A program made the translations under genes and the position numbers. Below, in pieces: positions 15,121 to 25,393 of a stretch of DNA of 64,000 nt. Every line of letters begins with the position of its first letter. Positions within the stretch are counted from its first letter, which is position 1. Under the pieces are notes generated by a model. It was given only the letters and a program-made list of their open reading frames with translations, did no database searches and was not told where the DNA came from. Origin of the DNA: Serratia inhibens (GTDB lineage Bacteria; Pseudomonadota; Gammaproteobacteria; Enterobacterales; Enterobacteriaceae); NCBI RefSeq assembly GCF_003591175.1, contig NZ_QYYG01000004.1, forward strand, positions 1 through 64,000, read 5' to 3'.

Positions 15121-15143
15121 AAAGCCGCCCATCGGGCGGCTTT
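15121..15143 (-). terminator. Hairpin terminator/attenuator between tatC and tatD
   Basis: AAAGCCGCCC (15121-15130) pairs perfectly with GGGCGGCTTT (15134-15143) around a 3-base loop. On the minus strand it is followed by TGCTTT, so it may end or reduce tatABC transcripts before tatD and hemB. Confidence 0.7.
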
Positions 15144-15159
15144 AGAAACAAAACGCAGA

Positions 15160-15930
15160 TTAAGCTGCCGGGGGTTCATCACCCTCGTCTTCTTCTTCCG
15201 GCTGCGGGCGGCGCTTGCCGGTGTAAAAGCGGGCAAAGAACACGCCCACTTCAAACAGTAGATACATCGGGATCGCCAGCAAGGTCTGCGAGAAAACATC
15301 CGGCGGCGTTAACAGCATGCCAACCACAAAAGCCCCGACCAGGACATAAGGACGCTTCTTTTTCAGATCTTCCGGCGAAGTGACGCCACTCCAACACAGC
15401 AGAATAATGGCAACCGGTACCTCAAACGCCACGCCAAACGCCATAAACAGCGCCATGACGAAATCGAGGTAGTTATTGATGTCGGTAGCAATCATCACCC
15501 CGGCCGGCGCGGTCTTGGCAAAAAAACCGAACGCCAGCGGGAACACGATAAAATAGGCAAACGCCATGCCGAGATAAAACAGCAAGCTGCTGGAGACCAG
15601 CAAAGGCATCATCAAACGACGTTCATGCTTGTACAACGCCGGGGCAATAAAGGCCCAGACCTGATACAGGATCACCGGCGCAGAAACAAACACCGAGACG
15701 ATCATGGTCAGCTTGATGGGGGTAAAGAAGGGTGAGGCCACGTCTGTGGCTATCATGCTCGCCCCGGCAGGCAACTGTTTGATCAGCGGCGCAGACACCA
15801 GTTGATAAATATCGTTGGCGAAATAAACCAGCGCCAGGAAGATCACCAGCACGCTGATAATCGAGTTTAACAACCGCTTACGCAGTTCTATCAGGTGACT
15901 GATAAGGGGTTGGGTATCTTCAACAGCCAT
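15160..15930 (-). CDS. tatC: Twin-arginine translocase receptor subunit TatC
   Basis: TatC is the six-helix inner-membrane protein that binds twin-arginine signal peptides. The 256-aa chain begins with the conserved [10 protein letters not shown] motif and includes the periplasmic segment [12 protein letters not shown] and the [13 protein letters not shown] segment near the C-terminus. Six hydrophobic stretches are visible. It follows tatB by 3 bp. The C-terminal tail is acidic ([12 protein letters not shown]). Confidence 0.98.
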   Translation of the reverse strand: MAVEDTQPLISHLIELRKRLLNSIISVLVIFLALVYFANDIYQLVSAPLIKQLPAGASMIATDVASPFFTPIKLTMIVSVFVSAPVILYQVWAFIAPALYKHERRLMMPLLVSSSLLFYLGMAFAYFIVFPLAFGFFAKTAPAGVMIATDINNYLDFVMALFMAFGVAFEVPVAIILLCWSGVTSPEDLKKKRPYVLVGAFVVGMLLTPPDVFSQTLLAIPMYLLFEVGVFFARFYTGKRRPQPEEEDEGDEPPAA

Positions 15931-15933
15931 GTT

Positions 15934-16512
15934 TTAACGATCGCCACTAGGTTGGTGAGACGCTGGGGTTTTATCCGCAACAGGTTCTGGGGTTGTCTCC
16001 ACAGTCGCAGCAACAGGCTGCTTGACCGGCTGCGCTGCTGGCGGTTGCACTGCCTGCGGCGTGGCTGCAACGACAGGCTCCGGCTCTACCGGTTTAGGTA
16101 CAGCCGCCGGTGAGGCGGCAGTGGTCGCAGCCTCCGCCGGGGTCACGCCGTCATGAATGGCTTCCGGGTCGGTGACCAGAGGGTTATGGATGGTGTGCGC
16201 CGCTTCGTCTTTGTCTTCGCCATGATAAGAACGCTTCAGCGATTGCGCCGCGTCTTTCAGCTCATCCATTGACGCCTTCAGTTCCGGCGACAAATTCTGC
16301 AGGCCCGCCTTCTCAACCTTTTTCAGGCTGTCTTGCAGTTCCTGCAGCTTCAGTTCCTGAGAAAGTTCATTCTGTACCGAAGCCGCCAACGAACGCAGGG
16401 CACGGATCCAACCCGAAACTGTTCTAACCGCTACCGGCAACCGTTCTGGCCCGAGTACCACCAGGCCAATGACCAGAACCAGCAGCAGTTCACTAAACCC
16501 TATGTCAAACAC
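15934..16512 (-). CDS. tatB: Sec-independent protein translocase subunit TatB
   Basis: TatB has one N-terminal membrane helix ([26 protein letters not shown], with the Glu and Gly-Pro hinge), then an amphipathic helix, and pairs with TatC to receive Tat substrates. At 192 aa it is longer than E. coli TatB (171 aa). The extra length is in the Pro/Ala/Val-rich C-terminal tail, which is usually dispensable. It lies 3 bp from both tatA and tatC. Confidence 0.97.
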   Translation of the reverse strand: MFDIGFSELLLVLVIGLVVLGPERLPVAVRTVSGWIRALRSLAASVQNELSQELKLQELQDSLKKVEKAGLQNLSPELKASMDELKDAAQSLKRSYHGEDKDEAAHTIHNPLVTDPEAIHDGVTPAEAATTAASPAAVPKPVEPEPVVAATPQAVQPPAAQPVKQPVAATVETTPEPVADKTPASHQPSGDR

Positions 16513-16515
16513 GGT

Positions 16516-16779
16516 TTATACCTGCTCTTTGTTCTTCGACTCTTCCGCTTTCACTTCCGGCTGCTTATCGGTAATAGGCTTTGCCGTAAAGTCAGCATCA
16601 TCCAGGCTGGTTTTCTCAGCCGTGTTGGTCGGTGGCGTGTTGTCGTCACCAATCGCCTTTTTAAAACCCTTGATTGATGCACCGAGATCGGAGCCCAGCG
16701 TACGGAGTTTTTTGGTACCGAACAGCAGTACCACGATCACCGCGATGATCAACAATTGCGTAATACTAATACCGCCCAT
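16516..16779 (-). CDS. tatA: Sec-independent protein translocase subunit TatA
   Basis: TatA polymerises to form the Tat transport pathway. The 87-aa protein has a single N-terminal membrane helix ([22 protein letters not shown]), the [14 protein letters not shown] hinge and amphipathic helix, and a polar acidic tail. The length is as in E. coli (89 aa). First gene of tatABCD, 80 bp downstream of ubiB. Confidence 0.98.
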   Translation of the reverse strand: MGGISITQLLIIAVIVVLLFGTKKLRTLGSDLGASIKGFKKAIGDDNTPPTNTAEKTSLDDADFTAKPITDKQPEVKAEESKNKEQV

Positions 16780-16816
16780 TGCAATTACCTCTATTTTTAC
16801 AGGGTTTTTTCAAAAT

Positions 16817-16835
16817 CTGCCGTATTATACGGCAG
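16817..16835 (-). promoter_or_regulatory. Palindrome between ubiB and tatA with -10-like core
   Basis: CTGCCGTA (16817-16824) and TACGGCAG (16828-16835) form a perfect 8-bp stem with a 3-base loop. Its minus-strand core reads TATAAT, a possible -10 for tatA, and the stem may also act as a weak terminator of ubiB (ATTTTG follows). No clear -35 was found, so the promoter role is inference. Confidence 0.45.
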
Positions 16836-16859
16836 TTTTTACCAGAGTTTTGAATCAAT

Positions 16860-18491
16860 TCAGGTGGTTCGCTTCCAGCCAATCACCCAGGATACGATGC
16901 CGGCAGCCATCAGCCACGCGGGGAAGACCTCGACCTTCCCTAACAGCAAAATCGTACCGCTTACTAACAGTGTAGCGCCAACGCCGAACAAATAACGCGA
17001 TTGCCCCTGACGAACGCGCTGGGCCTGCATCTGATTGGTCAGCTTATCAACGCTTTGTTGCAACCGTTTATGCTGTTGCAGACTATCGTAAAATAATTCA
17101 GGCAATTCGGGCAGCTTCTCCGCCCAAAACGGTGCTTTTTCCTTCAGGGCGCGAATCACCGCCGGTATGCCGACCTGATCATGCATCCAACTCTCAAGGA
17201 ATGGCTTGGCGGTAGTCCATAAATCCAACTTCGGATAGAGCTGCCGCCCCAGGCCTTCAACATACAGCAAGGTCTTCTGCAATAACACCAGTTGCGGCTG
17301 TACTTCCATATTGAAACGGCGCGCGGTATTGAACAGATTCAACAGCACGTTGCCGAACGAAATCTCCTCGAGCGGCTTCTCGAAGATCGGCTCGCACACG
17401 GTGCGGATGGCGAACTCGAAGTCTTCCACATTGGTATCACGCGGTACCCAGCCTGAATCAACATGCAGCTCTGCCACTTTGCGGTAATCACGGTTGAAAA
17501 AGGCGATGAAATTTTCTGCCAAATAGCGTTTGTCGTCCTTGTTCAACGAGCCGACGATGCCGCAGTCAATGCCGATATAACAGGGATTTTCAGGGTGCTC
17601 GTAGCTGACAAAAATATTACCGGGATGCATGTCCGCATGGAAAAAACTGTCGCGGAATACCTGGGTAAAGAATACCTGTACCCCACGCTCAGCCAATAGC
17701 TTCATGTTGGTGCCCTGCTTTTCCAGCGTGGCAATATCCGAAACCGGTATGCCGTAGATGCGTTCCATCACCAGCACACTTTCACGGCAATAGTCGGAGT
17801 AGACCTCCGGCACGTACAGCATCGGGCTGCCATCAAAATTGCGGCGCAGCTGGATGGCGTTTGCCGCTTCACGCAACAGGTTCAACTCGTCCAGCAGAGT
17901 CTTTTCGTACTCTCGCACTACTTCACGCGGCCGCAAACGACGGCCATCCGGCATCAGTTTTGGCACCCAGCCCGCCAAACGATACATCAGGCGAACGTCG
18001 GCCTTGATGATTGGCCCGATATCCGGTCGGATGACCTTCAGTACAATTTCCTGCCCGGTGGTTTTCAGGCGCGCAGTATGCACCTGTGCTATCGACGCAG
18101 ATGCCAGCGCCTGCTGGTCAAAATCATCAAACCAGGTTTCCAGCGGGCCCCCCATCGCCAATTCGATGTGCTTGCGCGCCAATGCGCCGTCGAATGGCGC
18201 AACCCGATCCTGCAGCAAGGTCAGTTGATCGGCAATCTGTGGCGGGAACAGGTCACGGCGAGTGGACATCATCTGGCCGAATTTGATCCATACCGGCCCC
18301 AACTCTTGCAGAGCCAGACGCAAACGCTCGCCCAGAGGCTTGTCTGCGTGGCGATTGGGCATCCAAAACAGCAGGCGGCGGCCAAAACGCAGCGGCAGCG
18401 TCAGGCGCATCTTGGGGATCAGTTCATCCAGGCCATAGCTGAGAAAAACGCGGACAATCAAATACAGACGGCGTAGTTCGCCAGGGGTCAT
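16860..18491 (-). CDS. ubiB: Ubiquinone biosynthesis regulatory protein kinase-like UbiB
   Basis: UbiB is an atypical protein-kinase-like ATPase of the ABC1/ADCK family needed for aerobic ubiquinone synthesis. The 543-aa protein contains the KxGQ signature ([13 protein letters not shown], about residues 72-84), the Ala-rich ASIAQVH nucleotide loop, [10 protein letters not shown] with the catalytic-loop Asp, and IDCGIVGSL (DFG-like). Two C-terminal hydrophobic helices anchor it in the membrane. It overlaps the ubiJ stop by 4 bp (ATGA), which indicates coupled translation. Confidence 0.97.
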   Translation of the reverse strand: MTPGELRRLYLIVRVFLSYGLDELIPKMRLTLPLRFGRRLLFWMPNRHADKPLGERLRLALQELGPVWIKFGQMMSTRRDLFPPQIADQLTLLQDRVAPFDGALARKHIELAMGGPLETWFDDFDQQALASASIAQVHTARLKTTGQEIVLKVIRPDIGPIIKADVRLMYRLAGWVPKLMPDGRRLRPREVVREYEKTLLDELNLLREAANAIQLRRNFDGSPMLYVPEVYSDYCRESVLVMERIYGIPVSDIATLEKQGTNMKLLAERGVQVFFTQVFRDSFFHADMHPGNIFVSYEHPENPCYIGIDCGIVGSLNKDDKRYLAENFIAFFNRDYRKVAELHVDSGWVPRDTNVEDFEFAIRTVCEPIFEKPLEEISFGNVLLNLFNTARRFNMEVQPQLVLLQKTLLYVEGLGRQLYPKLDLWTTAKPFLESWMHDQVGIPAVIRALKEKAPFWAEKLPELPELFYDSLQQHKRLQQSVDKLTNQMQAQRVRQGQSRYLFGVGATLLVSGTILLLGKVEVFPAWLMAAGIVSWVIGWKRTT

Positions 18492-19102
18492 CGTTTACCC
18501 TCCAACTTGTCCATGCGGGCAATCAGAGCTTCGGTGCTGCGGACGGTGGCGTCAACTTCCTCGTTGAACCACACCACTTCCAGCGGCCCCGGTGCCACGC
18601 GCCACTCTTCCGTCAGGGTTTCCGCCACGTAATGCTGCTGACGCTGCAACCCCGATCGCAACAGGCTCGCGCCTTTACCGAGCACCTGGGTGATGCTCTG
18701 CGCGGCAATGTCACCGATATAGGGCGACAGCCATTCCGCCGGATCCCACTCCGCCAGATCAAGCAGCCCCACCAGCTGTTGCACCACCTGAATATCGCCC
18801 TCGACGATCAACTCGCCGTTGCGCATCAATGGCGAAAGCTGTTGACGATCGCGCAGCTTCAACAACACCGATATCCGGCTGCGTACCGTGCAATCGGCAT
18901 TATCTTCAGACTGGCCAAGCACATCCACCCGCTGTTCGCTGAATATCAACACCAACGGCGAAGCGAGCTCCTGCAACTCAATACGCAGTATTTTGCCGGC
19001 CAACCGCAGACGGGCGGCCTTCATACTGCGATCGCGGAACAGCAGACTATTGAGCGATGTCTCCAGCGCGCCGGTCAACAGGGGGGTTAGCAGCATCGGC
19101 AT
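18488..19102 (-). CDS. ubiJ: Ubiquinone biosynthesis accessory factor UbiJ
   Basis: UbiJ has an SCP2 lipid-binding domain and, with UbiK, supports the soluble Ubi complex that handles the hydrophobic quinone precursors. Similarity to E. coli UbiJ is clear at DADLAEFDPAE-like [14 protein letters not shown] and at [15 protein letters not shown] near the C-terminus. The start is uncertain: the ATG at 19102 (MPMLLTPLL, 204 aa) fits E. coli best, but ATGs at 19108 and 19096 are close. It lies between ubiE and ubiB, probably coupled to both. Confidence 0.93.
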   Translation of the reverse strand: MPMLLTPLLTGALETSLNSLLFRDRSMKAARLRLAGKILRIELQELASPLVLIFSEQRVDVLGQSEDNADCTVRSRISVLLKLRDRQQLSPLMRNGELIVEGDIQVVQQLVGLLDLAEWDPAEWLSPYIGDIAAQSITQVLGKGASLLRSGLQRQQHYVAETLTEEWRVAPGPLEVVWFNEEVDATVRSTEALIARMDKLEGKR

Positions 19103-19109
19103 GTCCATA

Positions 19110-19865
19110 TCAGAACTTGAAGCCACGATGCAGGGCCACAATACCGCCGGTCAGATTGAAATAGGTCACGTTGTCAAAACCGGCGGCTCCCATCATGCCC
19201 TTCAGCGTTTCCTGATCGGGATGCATACGGATTGACTCGGCCAGATAACGGTAGCTTTCCGGATCCTTCACCACCAGCTCGCCGATTTTCGGCAGCACGT
19301 GGAACGAATAGGCATCATAGGCTTTGCTCAGCGGGGCCAGCAGCGGTTTGGAGAACTCCAGTACCAACAGGCGGCCGCCTGGCTTCAGCACGCGGAACAT
19401 CGAACGCAGCGCCTTGTCTTTGTCGGTGACGTTGCGCAGGCCGAAGGAAATGGTGATGCAGTCAAAATAGTTATCCGGGAACGGCAACGCTTCGGCATTA
19501 GCCTGCACATAGCTGATGTTGCCGATGATGCCGCGATCGCGCAGCTTCTCGCGCCCCATCTTCAGCATGGAGTCGTTAATGTCCGCCAGCACTACCTGCC
19601 CTTGCTCACCGACCATGCGGGAGAACTTGGCGGCCAGATCGCCGGTGCCGCCGGCCAGATCCAGTACACGCTGCCCACGGCGCACGCCGCTGCAATCAAT
19701 GGTAAACCGCTTCCAGATACGGTGGATGCCAAACGACATCAGGTCGTTCATCACGTCATACTTTGCCGCTACCGAATGAAAAACGTCTGCCACCATGGCC
19801 TGCTTTTCGTCTCTAGCGACGGTGCGAAAACCGAAATCTGTGGTTTCCTGCGATTGATCTGCCAT
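19110..19865 (-). CDS. ubiE: Ubiquinone/menaquinone C-methyltransferase UbiE
   Basis: UbiE uses SAM to methylate demethylmenaquinone and the ubiquinone precursor 2-polyprenyl-6-methoxy-1,4-benzoquinol. The 251-aa length equals E. coli UbiE. The SAM motif [16 protein letters not shown] (about residues 67-82) and the [11 protein letters not shown] family motif are present. First gene of ubiE-ubiJ-ubiB. Confidence 0.98.
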   Translation of the reverse strand: MADQSQETTDFGFRTVARDEKQAMVADVFHSVAAKYDVMNDLMSFGIHRIWKRFTIDCSGVRRGQRVLDLAGGTGDLAAKFSRMVGEQGQVVLADINDSMLKMGREKLRDRGIIGNISYVQANAEALPFPDNYFDCITISFGLRNVTDKDKALRSMFRVLKPGGRLLVLEFSKPLLAPLSKAYDAYSFHVLPKIGELVVKDPESYRYLAESIRMHPDQETLKGMMGAAGFDNVTYFNLTGGIVALHRGFKF

Positions 19866-19944
19866 TGTCCTGCCTGCTATTCAGTCAATTTTGTGTGGTC
19901 GAGTGTACCAGAACCCCACGGAATACCCCACCTCGCGGCGGCTG

Positions 19945-21492
19945 TCATGCCTGCGAAGCGGAGCGTGGTTCTTCGGCGGAATCGTCGTCTTCCGCCTGCG
20001 GCAACGCGTTGACGTCATCGTCATCCGCTGCCTCATCTTCATCATCATGCTGCGCGCCGGCCTGCTGTGCCAGCAAGGGATTGATCGGCCGTTTCACCTC
20101 GACCCCCAGCGCGCGGAACCCTTCGGTTTGGCCGATAAGATTACCACGGCCTTCGCTCAGTTTGTTCATCGCCTGGCGATAACTCCCCTGGGCCTTGTCC
20201 AGGCTCTGCCCCAACGCCGACATGTCGTCGACAAACAGCCGCATCTTGTCATACAACCGCGCCGCCCGGTCGGCAATGCGCTGCGCGTTCTGGCTCTGGT
20301 GCTCATAGCGCCACAGGTTGGTAATGGTGCGCAACGCGACCAACAACGTGGTCGGGCTGACCAGCATAATATTGTGTTTAAGCGCTTCGCTTATCAATTC
20401 CGGCTCCCGGTCGATGGCCAGCAGGAAAGCCGGCTCCACCGGGATAAACATCAACACATAGTCCAGTGAACGCAGGCCGGGCAACTGTTGATAATCTTTA
20501 CGCCCCAGCAAGCGAATGTGGCCGCGCAGCGAGGCAATATGCTCGCTCAGCGCCGCCTCGCGTTCCGCTTCATCTTCACTGTTGAAATAACGTTCGTAGG
20601 CGACCAGCGACATTTTCGCATCGATCACGACGTCCTTGCCCTGCGGCAGACGCACAATAACGTCAGGCTGCATACGGCTCTGATGATCCAACCGCACATT
20701 AACCTGAGTTTCATACTCGTGCCCCTCGCGCAAACCCGAGGCTTCCAGCACCCGGCTGAGCACCACCTCACCCCAGTTACCCTGGGTTTTATTATCGCCT
20801 TTCAGCGCCTTGGTAAGGTTAATCGCCTCACGCGCCATCTGTGCGTTGAGTTGCTGCAGGTTACGTATTTCATGGGTCAGGGTATGGCGCTCGCGGGCCT
20901 CCTGGCCAAAGCTGTCCTGCACCTGACGGCGAAAACCGTCCAGTTGCTCGCGCAGCGGCAGCAACAGCCGATCCAGGCTCTGCTGGTTCTGTTCATTCAC
21001 CTTGCGCCCGCTGTGTTCGAAGATGCGGTTGGCCAGGTTTTCAAACTGGGTGGTGAGCCGTTGTTCGCTGTTGATCAACAGACGCTGCTTCTCTTCCGCC
21101 GCCATGCGGGTCTCTTCCAGGCGGATGGTCACTTCACGCAGTTCGGCTTCCTGAGCGCTGTTGACCTCACGCTGGGCGCGCAGTTCCTGATTAAGCAGTT
21201 CACATTCGTTGCGCCAGTGATTGAGCTGCTGCAATTTTTCGTGCCCGGCCGCCAATTGGCTGTGCAAATTGCGCAGTTCCAAATCGGTTTGCCGCATTTG
21301 CTGTTCATACCGCTGTAGAATTTCCTGCCGGGCCGCCGTTTCCTGCTGTGCCTGCTGCAACGACTGTTCCAGCAGCCGCAGCTCGGTTTCATGCTGCGCA
21401 TGGGCCTGTTGCACGCGCAGGCTGGCGATCAACCACCCCAGCAGTATGCCGATCGCAACCCCGCCCACACCGTAAACCAAACTGGTATCCAC
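19945..21492 (-). CDS. rmuC: DNA recombination limiting protein RmuC
   Basis: RmuC limits recombination at inverted repeats and contains a nuclease-fold domain. The 515-aa protein has an N-terminal membrane helix (GVGGVAIGILLGWLIASL), a Gln/Glu-rich coiled coil over residues about 25-200, and a RmuC domain with KGDNKTQGNWGEVVLSRVLE and PDVIVRLPQGKDVVIDAKMSL. The start is GTG at 21492 with AGGAGG upstream. It is longer than E. coli RmuC (475 aa), mostly in the acidic C-terminal tail. Confidence 0.95.
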   Translation of the reverse strand: MDTSLVYGVGGVAIGILLGWLIASLRVQQAHAQHETELRLLEQSLQQAQQETAARQEILQRYEQQMRQTDLELRNLHSQLAAGHEKLQQLNHWRNECELLNQELRAQREVNSAQEAELREVTIRLEETRMAAEEKQRLLINSEQRLTTQFENLANRIFEHSGRKVNEQNQQSLDRLLLPLREQLDGFRRQVQDSFGQEARERHTLTHEIRNLQQLNAQMAREAINLTKALKGDNKTQGNWGEVVLSRVLEASGLREGHEYETQVNVRLDHQSRMQPDVIVRLPQGKDVVIDAKMSLVAYERYFNSEDEAEREAALSEHIASLRGHIRLLGRKDYQQLPGLRSLDYVLMFIPVEPAFLLAIDREPELISEALKHNIMLVSPTTLLVALRTITNLWRYEHQSQNAQRIADRAARLYDKMRLFVDDMSALGQSLDKAQGSYRQAMNKLSEGRGNLIGQTEGFRALGVEVKRPINPLLAQQAGAQHDDEDEAADDDDVNALPQAEDDDSAEEPRSASQA

Positions 21493-21632
21493 CCTGCCTC
21501 CTGTTACGCCTTGCCGTTCCTGCGTTTAATGCGCCTGTTGCCCGTCACGTTAAGGGGAGGCTGTATGGATGTCCAGTCTGATTTTGCACCGGGAACGCAA
21601 TATTGCGAAACGCCGCGCAAGTCAGGCAAGAA

Positions 21633-22163
21633 CTAACCAAACCATTGGGTTAGCCACTTGATGCCAAACGCCCCCGGCGCAAGAATACCGAACGCCCAGA
21701 TCATCGCCGAAGTGATATTCGCCAGTTGGAAGTAACCTTGGGGCATGCCGCAGATGCCGCCGACCAGCGGCACCACCGCGCGCAGCGGGCCGAAGAAACG
21801 GCCGATAAAAATACCCAACACGCCCCAGCGTTCAAAAAACCTATGGCCGCGGTCCAGCAACTGCGGATTACGCGATAGTGGCCACATATGCGCCACTCGG
21901 TCCTGATAGTGATAACCGATCCAATAAGAAAGCCAGTCGCCGAAAAATGCCCCCATGGCGGCGGCGGCCCAGATAGGCCAAAAAGCGATGCCGCTCTCGC
22001 CAATCAACGCGCCCAACGCCAGCAGGATCACCGTGGCCGGCAACAGCAGGGACAAGAACGCCAGCGATTCGCCGAATGCCAGGAAGAAAATAATGGGAAT
22101 GGCCCAGCCTTCGTGCTGACGCACGGCGTCGCTGACCCAGTTGATAATGTCGTTGAGGCTCAA
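21633..22163 (-). CDS. DedA/SNARE-associated family membrane protein
   Basis: This 176-aa integral membrane protein belongs to the DedA (VTT) family, members of which act in lipid carrier recycling and envelope homeostasis. Family features are the acidic FGESLAFLSLLLPATVILLALG segment and FIGRFFGPLRAVVPLVGGICGMP with the conserved Arg-Phe-x-Gly-Pro-x-Arg pattern. I chose the TTG at 22163 because AGGAG lies 6 bases upstream; a longer upstream reading to an ATG at 22241 has an unlikely basic/Cys N-terminus. Which DedA paralogue it is cannot be stated. Confidence 0.82.
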   Translation of the reverse strand: MSLNDIINWVSDAVRQHEGWAIPIIFFLAFGESLAFLSLLLPATVILLALGALIGESGIAFWPIWAAAAMGAFFGDWLSYWIGYHYQDRVAHMWPLSRNPQLLDRGHRFFERWGVLGIFIGRFFGPLRAVVPLVGGICGMPQGYFQLANITSAMIWAFGILAPGAFGIKWLTQWFG

Positions 22164-22249
22164 TACAGGCTCCTGATGCGGGGTTTTCTGTGCCAAGGAT
22201 ACGCAATGCCGACCGGGGCAGGTTAAACCCCGACTAAACATGTCGCGGT

Positions 22250-23032
22250 TTACTCGAGGTAGAACGCCTGCAGCGTTTCACGCTGACTTGGGCCCAGGCC
22301 GTATTCTGCCTCCAGCCAGCGATCGGTGGAACCGTATTGAGTGCGAATACCGCTCAGGGCGGTCATCAGGAACTCTTCGCGGACGCTTAGCACGTAGGTG
22401 AACTGCCCCAGCGCCGAGGCGCTCAGGCGAATCGACAGTTGATCCAGCATGTGCTCGCGGAAGGTCGCCAGCGTGGTTTCGGTCAGCAGGTAATCTTCAA
22501 CCACCGTCGCCTCGTCAGCCCCCAGGGCAAACAACACCAGTGCCGCCCCCACCCCGGTGCGATCCTTACCCACCGCGCAATGCTGGACGATAGCGCCGCT
22601 ATCGGGGGTAAGCAGCAGTTGGGTCAGCCGTTTATACGCAGGATTGCCGAACGGCAGCCGGCGATACAGCTCCTGCATAAACGCCTGTGCGTCGAAACCG
22701 GCCAACGTCTGGCTGGTCAGCTTTTCCAGGTTAGCGTTAACCCCACTGCTCAATGGGTTGGCCGGAACATGATGGTAATCGGCGCCACGCCACAGAATAT
22801 CAGGCTTGTCCTGCACTTCGTCGGCGTCACGGTAGTCCAGCACCGAGCGCACCGGCACGCCGGCCAGGAAGGTGCAGTCGTTTTCCGTCAGGCAATTCAG
22901 CGAGCCGGAACGGAACAACAGACCGCGTTTGATGCGGCGACCACCGACGACGCCGTTGCCGCCTAGATCGCGGAAATTAATGCCGCCATCAAGCGGAGCA
23001 AGTGAAGGATGAAGCAGAATCTGGGCGGTCAT
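22250..23032 (-). CDS. Tyrosine-protein phosphatase family protein
   Basis: The 260-aa protein has the phosphatase P-loop HCAVGKDRTG (151-160), with nucleophile Cys152 and Arg158, and the N-terminal GGINFRDLGG motif of the Y_phosphatase3 family. Members dephosphorylate phosphotyrosine or phosphoinositides; the substrate here is unknown. No signal peptide is seen, so it is probably cytoplasmic. It stands alone between udp and the DedA gene and reads leftwards. Confidence 0.85.
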   Translation of the reverse strand: MTAQILLHPSLAPLDGGINFRDLGGNGVVGGRRIKRGLLFRSGSLNCLTENDCTFLAGVPVRSVLDYRDADEVQDKPDILWRGADYHHVPANPLSSGVNANLEKLTSQTLAGFDAQAFMQELYRRLPFGNPAYKRLTQLLLTPDSGAIVQHCAVGKDRTGVGAALVLFALGADEATVVEDYLLTETTLATFREHMLDQLSIRLSASALGQFTYVLSVREEFLMTALSGIRTQYGSTDRWLEAEYGLGPSQRETLQAFYLE

Positions 23033-23127
23033 AGACGTCCTCGTGGTTATTGTCTAAAAGGCGCAACCTGAACGGCAAAACCGAAATCAACGGATAAAGA
23101 GGCGGCCGAAAGGATGGCGCTGATGGC

Positions 23128-23184
23128 TATATACACCCTGGCTTTCACGTTGCGGCCAGCCGCAGTTTGCAAGGCGTGGATATA
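23128..23184. repeat. Imperfect palindrome between udp and the phosphatase gene
   Basis: A core TGCGGC-CA-GCCGCA (23151-23164) is flanked by arms that partly pair (TATATACAC on the left, GTGGATATA on the right). It may be a dispersed palindromic element or a terminator; no T run follows on either strand. Confidence 0.4.
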
Positions 23185-23212
23185 ACCGTAACAGATTAAG
23201 GCTGAATGGAAA

Positions 23213-23236
23213 AACGGACCGCGTTGGCGGCCCGTT
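23213..23236 (-). terminator. Intrinsic terminator of udp
   Basis: AACGGACCGC (23213-23222) and GCGGCCCGTT (23227-23236) form a 10-bp stem with one G-T pair and a 4-base loop; on the minus strand a short T run and CC follow. It lies 14 bp after the udp stop. Confidence 0.8.
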
Positions 23237-23250
23237 GAAGGGGGAGGCGA

Positions 23251-24012
23251 TTACAGCAGGCGGCGTGCCGCTTCAACCACAATCTGTACCGCTTTGCTTT
23301 CGGTGTTTTTCATGGTTTCTGCGTTTGGAATTTCCTGCTGGGTGCGATTGACGATCACGCCGGCAACCATACCGGCGCGCAGGCCCTGGCTGGCGCACAT
23401 GGTCAGCAGAGTGGCGGATTCCATTTCATAGTTCATTACGCCCATCGCCTGCCATTCTTCCATCGAGCCCTTAAAGCGGCTGACGACGCGGCCGGAATAG
23501 GTATCGTAACGTTCCTGGCCAGGATAGAAGGTGTCAGAAGACGCGGTCACGCCAATGTGGGTGGCGGCACCGCTGGCCTTGGCGGCCTCGACCAGTGCGG
23601 TGGTACAGGCGAAGTCGGCCACTGCCGGGAATTCCATCGGCGCAAAATGCAGGCTGGCACCGTCGAGACGAACCGCCGCGGTAGTGACCAGCACGTCGCC
23701 GACGTTGATGTTCGACTGAATCGCCCCGGTGGTGCCGATACGCAGGAAGGTACGGATCCCCAGCTGCGCCAGTTCTTCAACGGCGATCGAGGTAGACGGA
23801 CCGCCGATACCGGTGGAGCAGACGATCACTGCCTTGCCGTCCAGCTCTGCACGCCAGGTAGTAAATTCACGATGGGAAGCCAGATGCACCGGATTTTCCA
23901 TCAGCTTGGCAATTTTCTCTACGCGCTGCGGATCGCCCGGAACGATGGCAAGCTGGGCCCCTTGTAAATCGTTTTTAGTGAGGCCGAGATGAAAAACGTC
24001 AGATTGAGACAT
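23251..24012 (-). CDS. udp: Uridine phosphorylase Udp
   Basis: Udp reversibly phosphorolyses uridine to uracil and ribose-1-phosphate in pyrimidine salvage. The 253-aa length equals E. coli Udp and the sequence is close to identical over long stretches, for example [14 protein letters not shown], the phosphate-binding [14 protein letters not shown] and [15 protein letters not shown]. The ATG at 24012 follows GAGGAG. The promoter region carries two CRP sites spaced as in CytR-controlled genes. Confidence 0.98.
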   Translation of the reverse strand: MSQSDVFHLGLTKNDLQGAQLAIVPGDPQRVEKIAKLMENPVHLASHREFTTWRAELDGKAVIVCSTGIGGPSTSIAVEELAQLGIRTFLRIGTTGAIQSNINVGDVLVTTAAVRLDGASLHFAPMEFPAVADFACTTALVEAAKASGAATHIGVTASSDTFYPGQERYDTYSGRVVSRFKGSMEEWQAMGVMNYEMESATLLTMCASQGLRAGMVAGVIVNRTQQEIPNAETMKNTESKAVQIVVEAARRLL

Positions 24013-24084
24013 GCGAGACTCCTCATAGATCATGTTTATTGGGAGGAACAAAAAAGTACTCTACTGAAAATCGCCACCTAATTT

Positions 24085-24152
24085 CGTGACGACCATCACC
24101 ATGAATAAAGAAACAGATAGCAATCTACATAATTTTTGTGATTCAAGTCACA
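24085..24152 (-). promoter_or_regulatory. CRP-CytR type promoter region of udp
   Basis: Two CRP sites are visible: GTGA-N6-TCAC at 24086-24099 and a perfect TGTGA-N6-TCACA at 24137-24152. Their centres are 52 bp apart, the spacing used for CytR bound between two CRP dimers in E. coli nucleoside genes. A -10-like TAGAGT on the minus strand (24058-24063) would put the start near 24051, about 41.5 bp from the proximal site (class II position). Confidence 0.8.
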
Positions 24153-24523
24153 TAAAATCACCCAGGGGCGTTCCATGAACGCCGTACCTGCCACAAGTCT
24201 AGCCGACAAAACAAAGCGTCGTTTTACCTGCCTCTTCCCTGGCGACAAGCCCCTTTCCCGCGATGAGGCCACTTACGGCAGCGCCGAAAAATAGCCTTAT
24301 TTTATCGGCGACTTAGCAACAAAAAATGTGGCTAACGCACCTTATGGCGCTAATGCAGGCCAAAATGCGCAATACCCTGATAAAAAGATAAGAAAAACGC
24401 GCTAAAGCCAGATAATTAATCGTTTTTTACAGACTTGACCGAAAATGCTCAACCGGGTGCCAATAACGGGTAATCTTACCTATAGTTATTCTCAGCGCTT
24501 TTTTCTATTGCACGGAGACCGCA
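24153..24523. other. Intergenic region with hairpin, upstream of the hydrolase gene
   Basis: No gene is seen. CGCCGA-AAAATA and TATTTTATCGGCG (24282-24310) form an imperfect 12-bp stem with a 4-base loop; its role is unknown. The 3' part should contain the promoter of the dienelactone hydrolase gene, but no clear -35/-10 pair was found. Confidence 0.4.
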
Positions 24524-25360
24524 ATGAAAACCGACCATGTGATGACATTAAAACAGGCTCAGGGGGGATTCGCCCCGGCCGTAATACCCTTGGCCGCTTC
24601 CACTCTTCATACCGACGCACAGGGTATTCATGCCGGGGAAACCACCATTCCCTCGCAGGGTGACAACCTGCCGGCCTATATTGCCAAGCCGGCGAACCAC
24701 GACGGCCCCTTCCCGGTAGTGCTGGTGGTACAAGAGATTTTTGGCGTGCACGAGCATATTCAGGATCTGTGCCGCCGCCTGGCGAAACAGGGCTACCTGG
24801 CGATAGCGCCCGAGTTGTATTTCCGCCAGGGGGATGCCAGGGATTACACCGACATAGGCGAATTGTTCCAGAAACTGGTGGGCAAGGTGCCGGACCGTCA
24901 GGTGCTGGCCGATCTCGACCACGCAGCCCATTGGGCCACCCGTCATGGCGGCGACGCCGGCAAGCTGGCGATTACCGGTTTCTGCTGGGGCGGTCGCATT
25001 ACCTGGCTGTATGCGGCACATAACCCGCAGTTGAAGGCAGCAGTGGCCTGGTACGGCAAGTTAGTGGGCGAAAAAACGCTGAACTCCCCCAAACACCCGG
25101 TCGACGTCGCAACGCAGCTGTCTGCGCCGGTGCTGGGATTATACGGCGGCCAGGACACCGGCATCCCGTTGGAAACGGTGGAGACCATGCGCCAGGCGAT
25201 TCGCGCAGCTAACGCCAATGCCGAGATCGTGGTGTACCCCGAAGCGGGTCATGCCTTCAATGCCGATTATCGCCCAAGCTATGATGCCGAAGCGGCGACG
25301 GACGGCTGGCAACGCATGCTGGCATGGTTCGCCCAGCACGGCGTAGCCGGCGTCAAATAA
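24524..25360 (+). CDS. Dienelactone hydrolase family protein (YsgA/DlhH)
   Basis: The 278-aa protein is an alpha/beta hydrolase of the dienelactone hydrolase family, which open lactone rings with a Cys-Asp-His triad. The nucleophile is Cys154 in GFCWGG, the acid lies in GGQDTGIP and the His in [10 protein letters not shown]. coli has its homologue ysgA in the same place between udp and metE. Its physiological substrate is unknown. GGAG precedes the ATG by 7 bases. Confidence 0.9.
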   Translation: MKTDHVMTLKQAQGGFAPAVIPLAASTLHTDAQGIHAGETTIPSQGDNLPAYIAKPANHDGPFPVVLVVQEIFGVHEHIQDLCRRLAKQGYLAIAPELYFRQGDARDYTDIGELFQKLVGKVPDRQVLADLDHAAHWATRHGGDAGKLAITGFCWGGRITWLYAAHNPQLKAAVAWYGKLVGEKTLNSPKHPVDVATQLSAPVLGLYGGQDTGIPLETVETMRQAIRAANANAEIVVYPEAGHAFNADYRPSYDAEAATDGWQRMLAWFAQHGVAGVK

Positions 25361-25368
25361 TTCTCCCA

Positions 25369-25391
25369 CGGGCGCGCTGCTACTGCGCCCG
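25369..25391. repeat. GGGCGC...GCGCCC hairpin, convergent intergenic
   Basis: CGGGCGC (25369-25375) pairs with GCGCCCG (25385-25391) in the gap between two converging genes. No T run follows. A similar core is found at 31271-31292 and 41594-41613. Confidence 0.55.
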
Positions 25392-25393
25392 GT

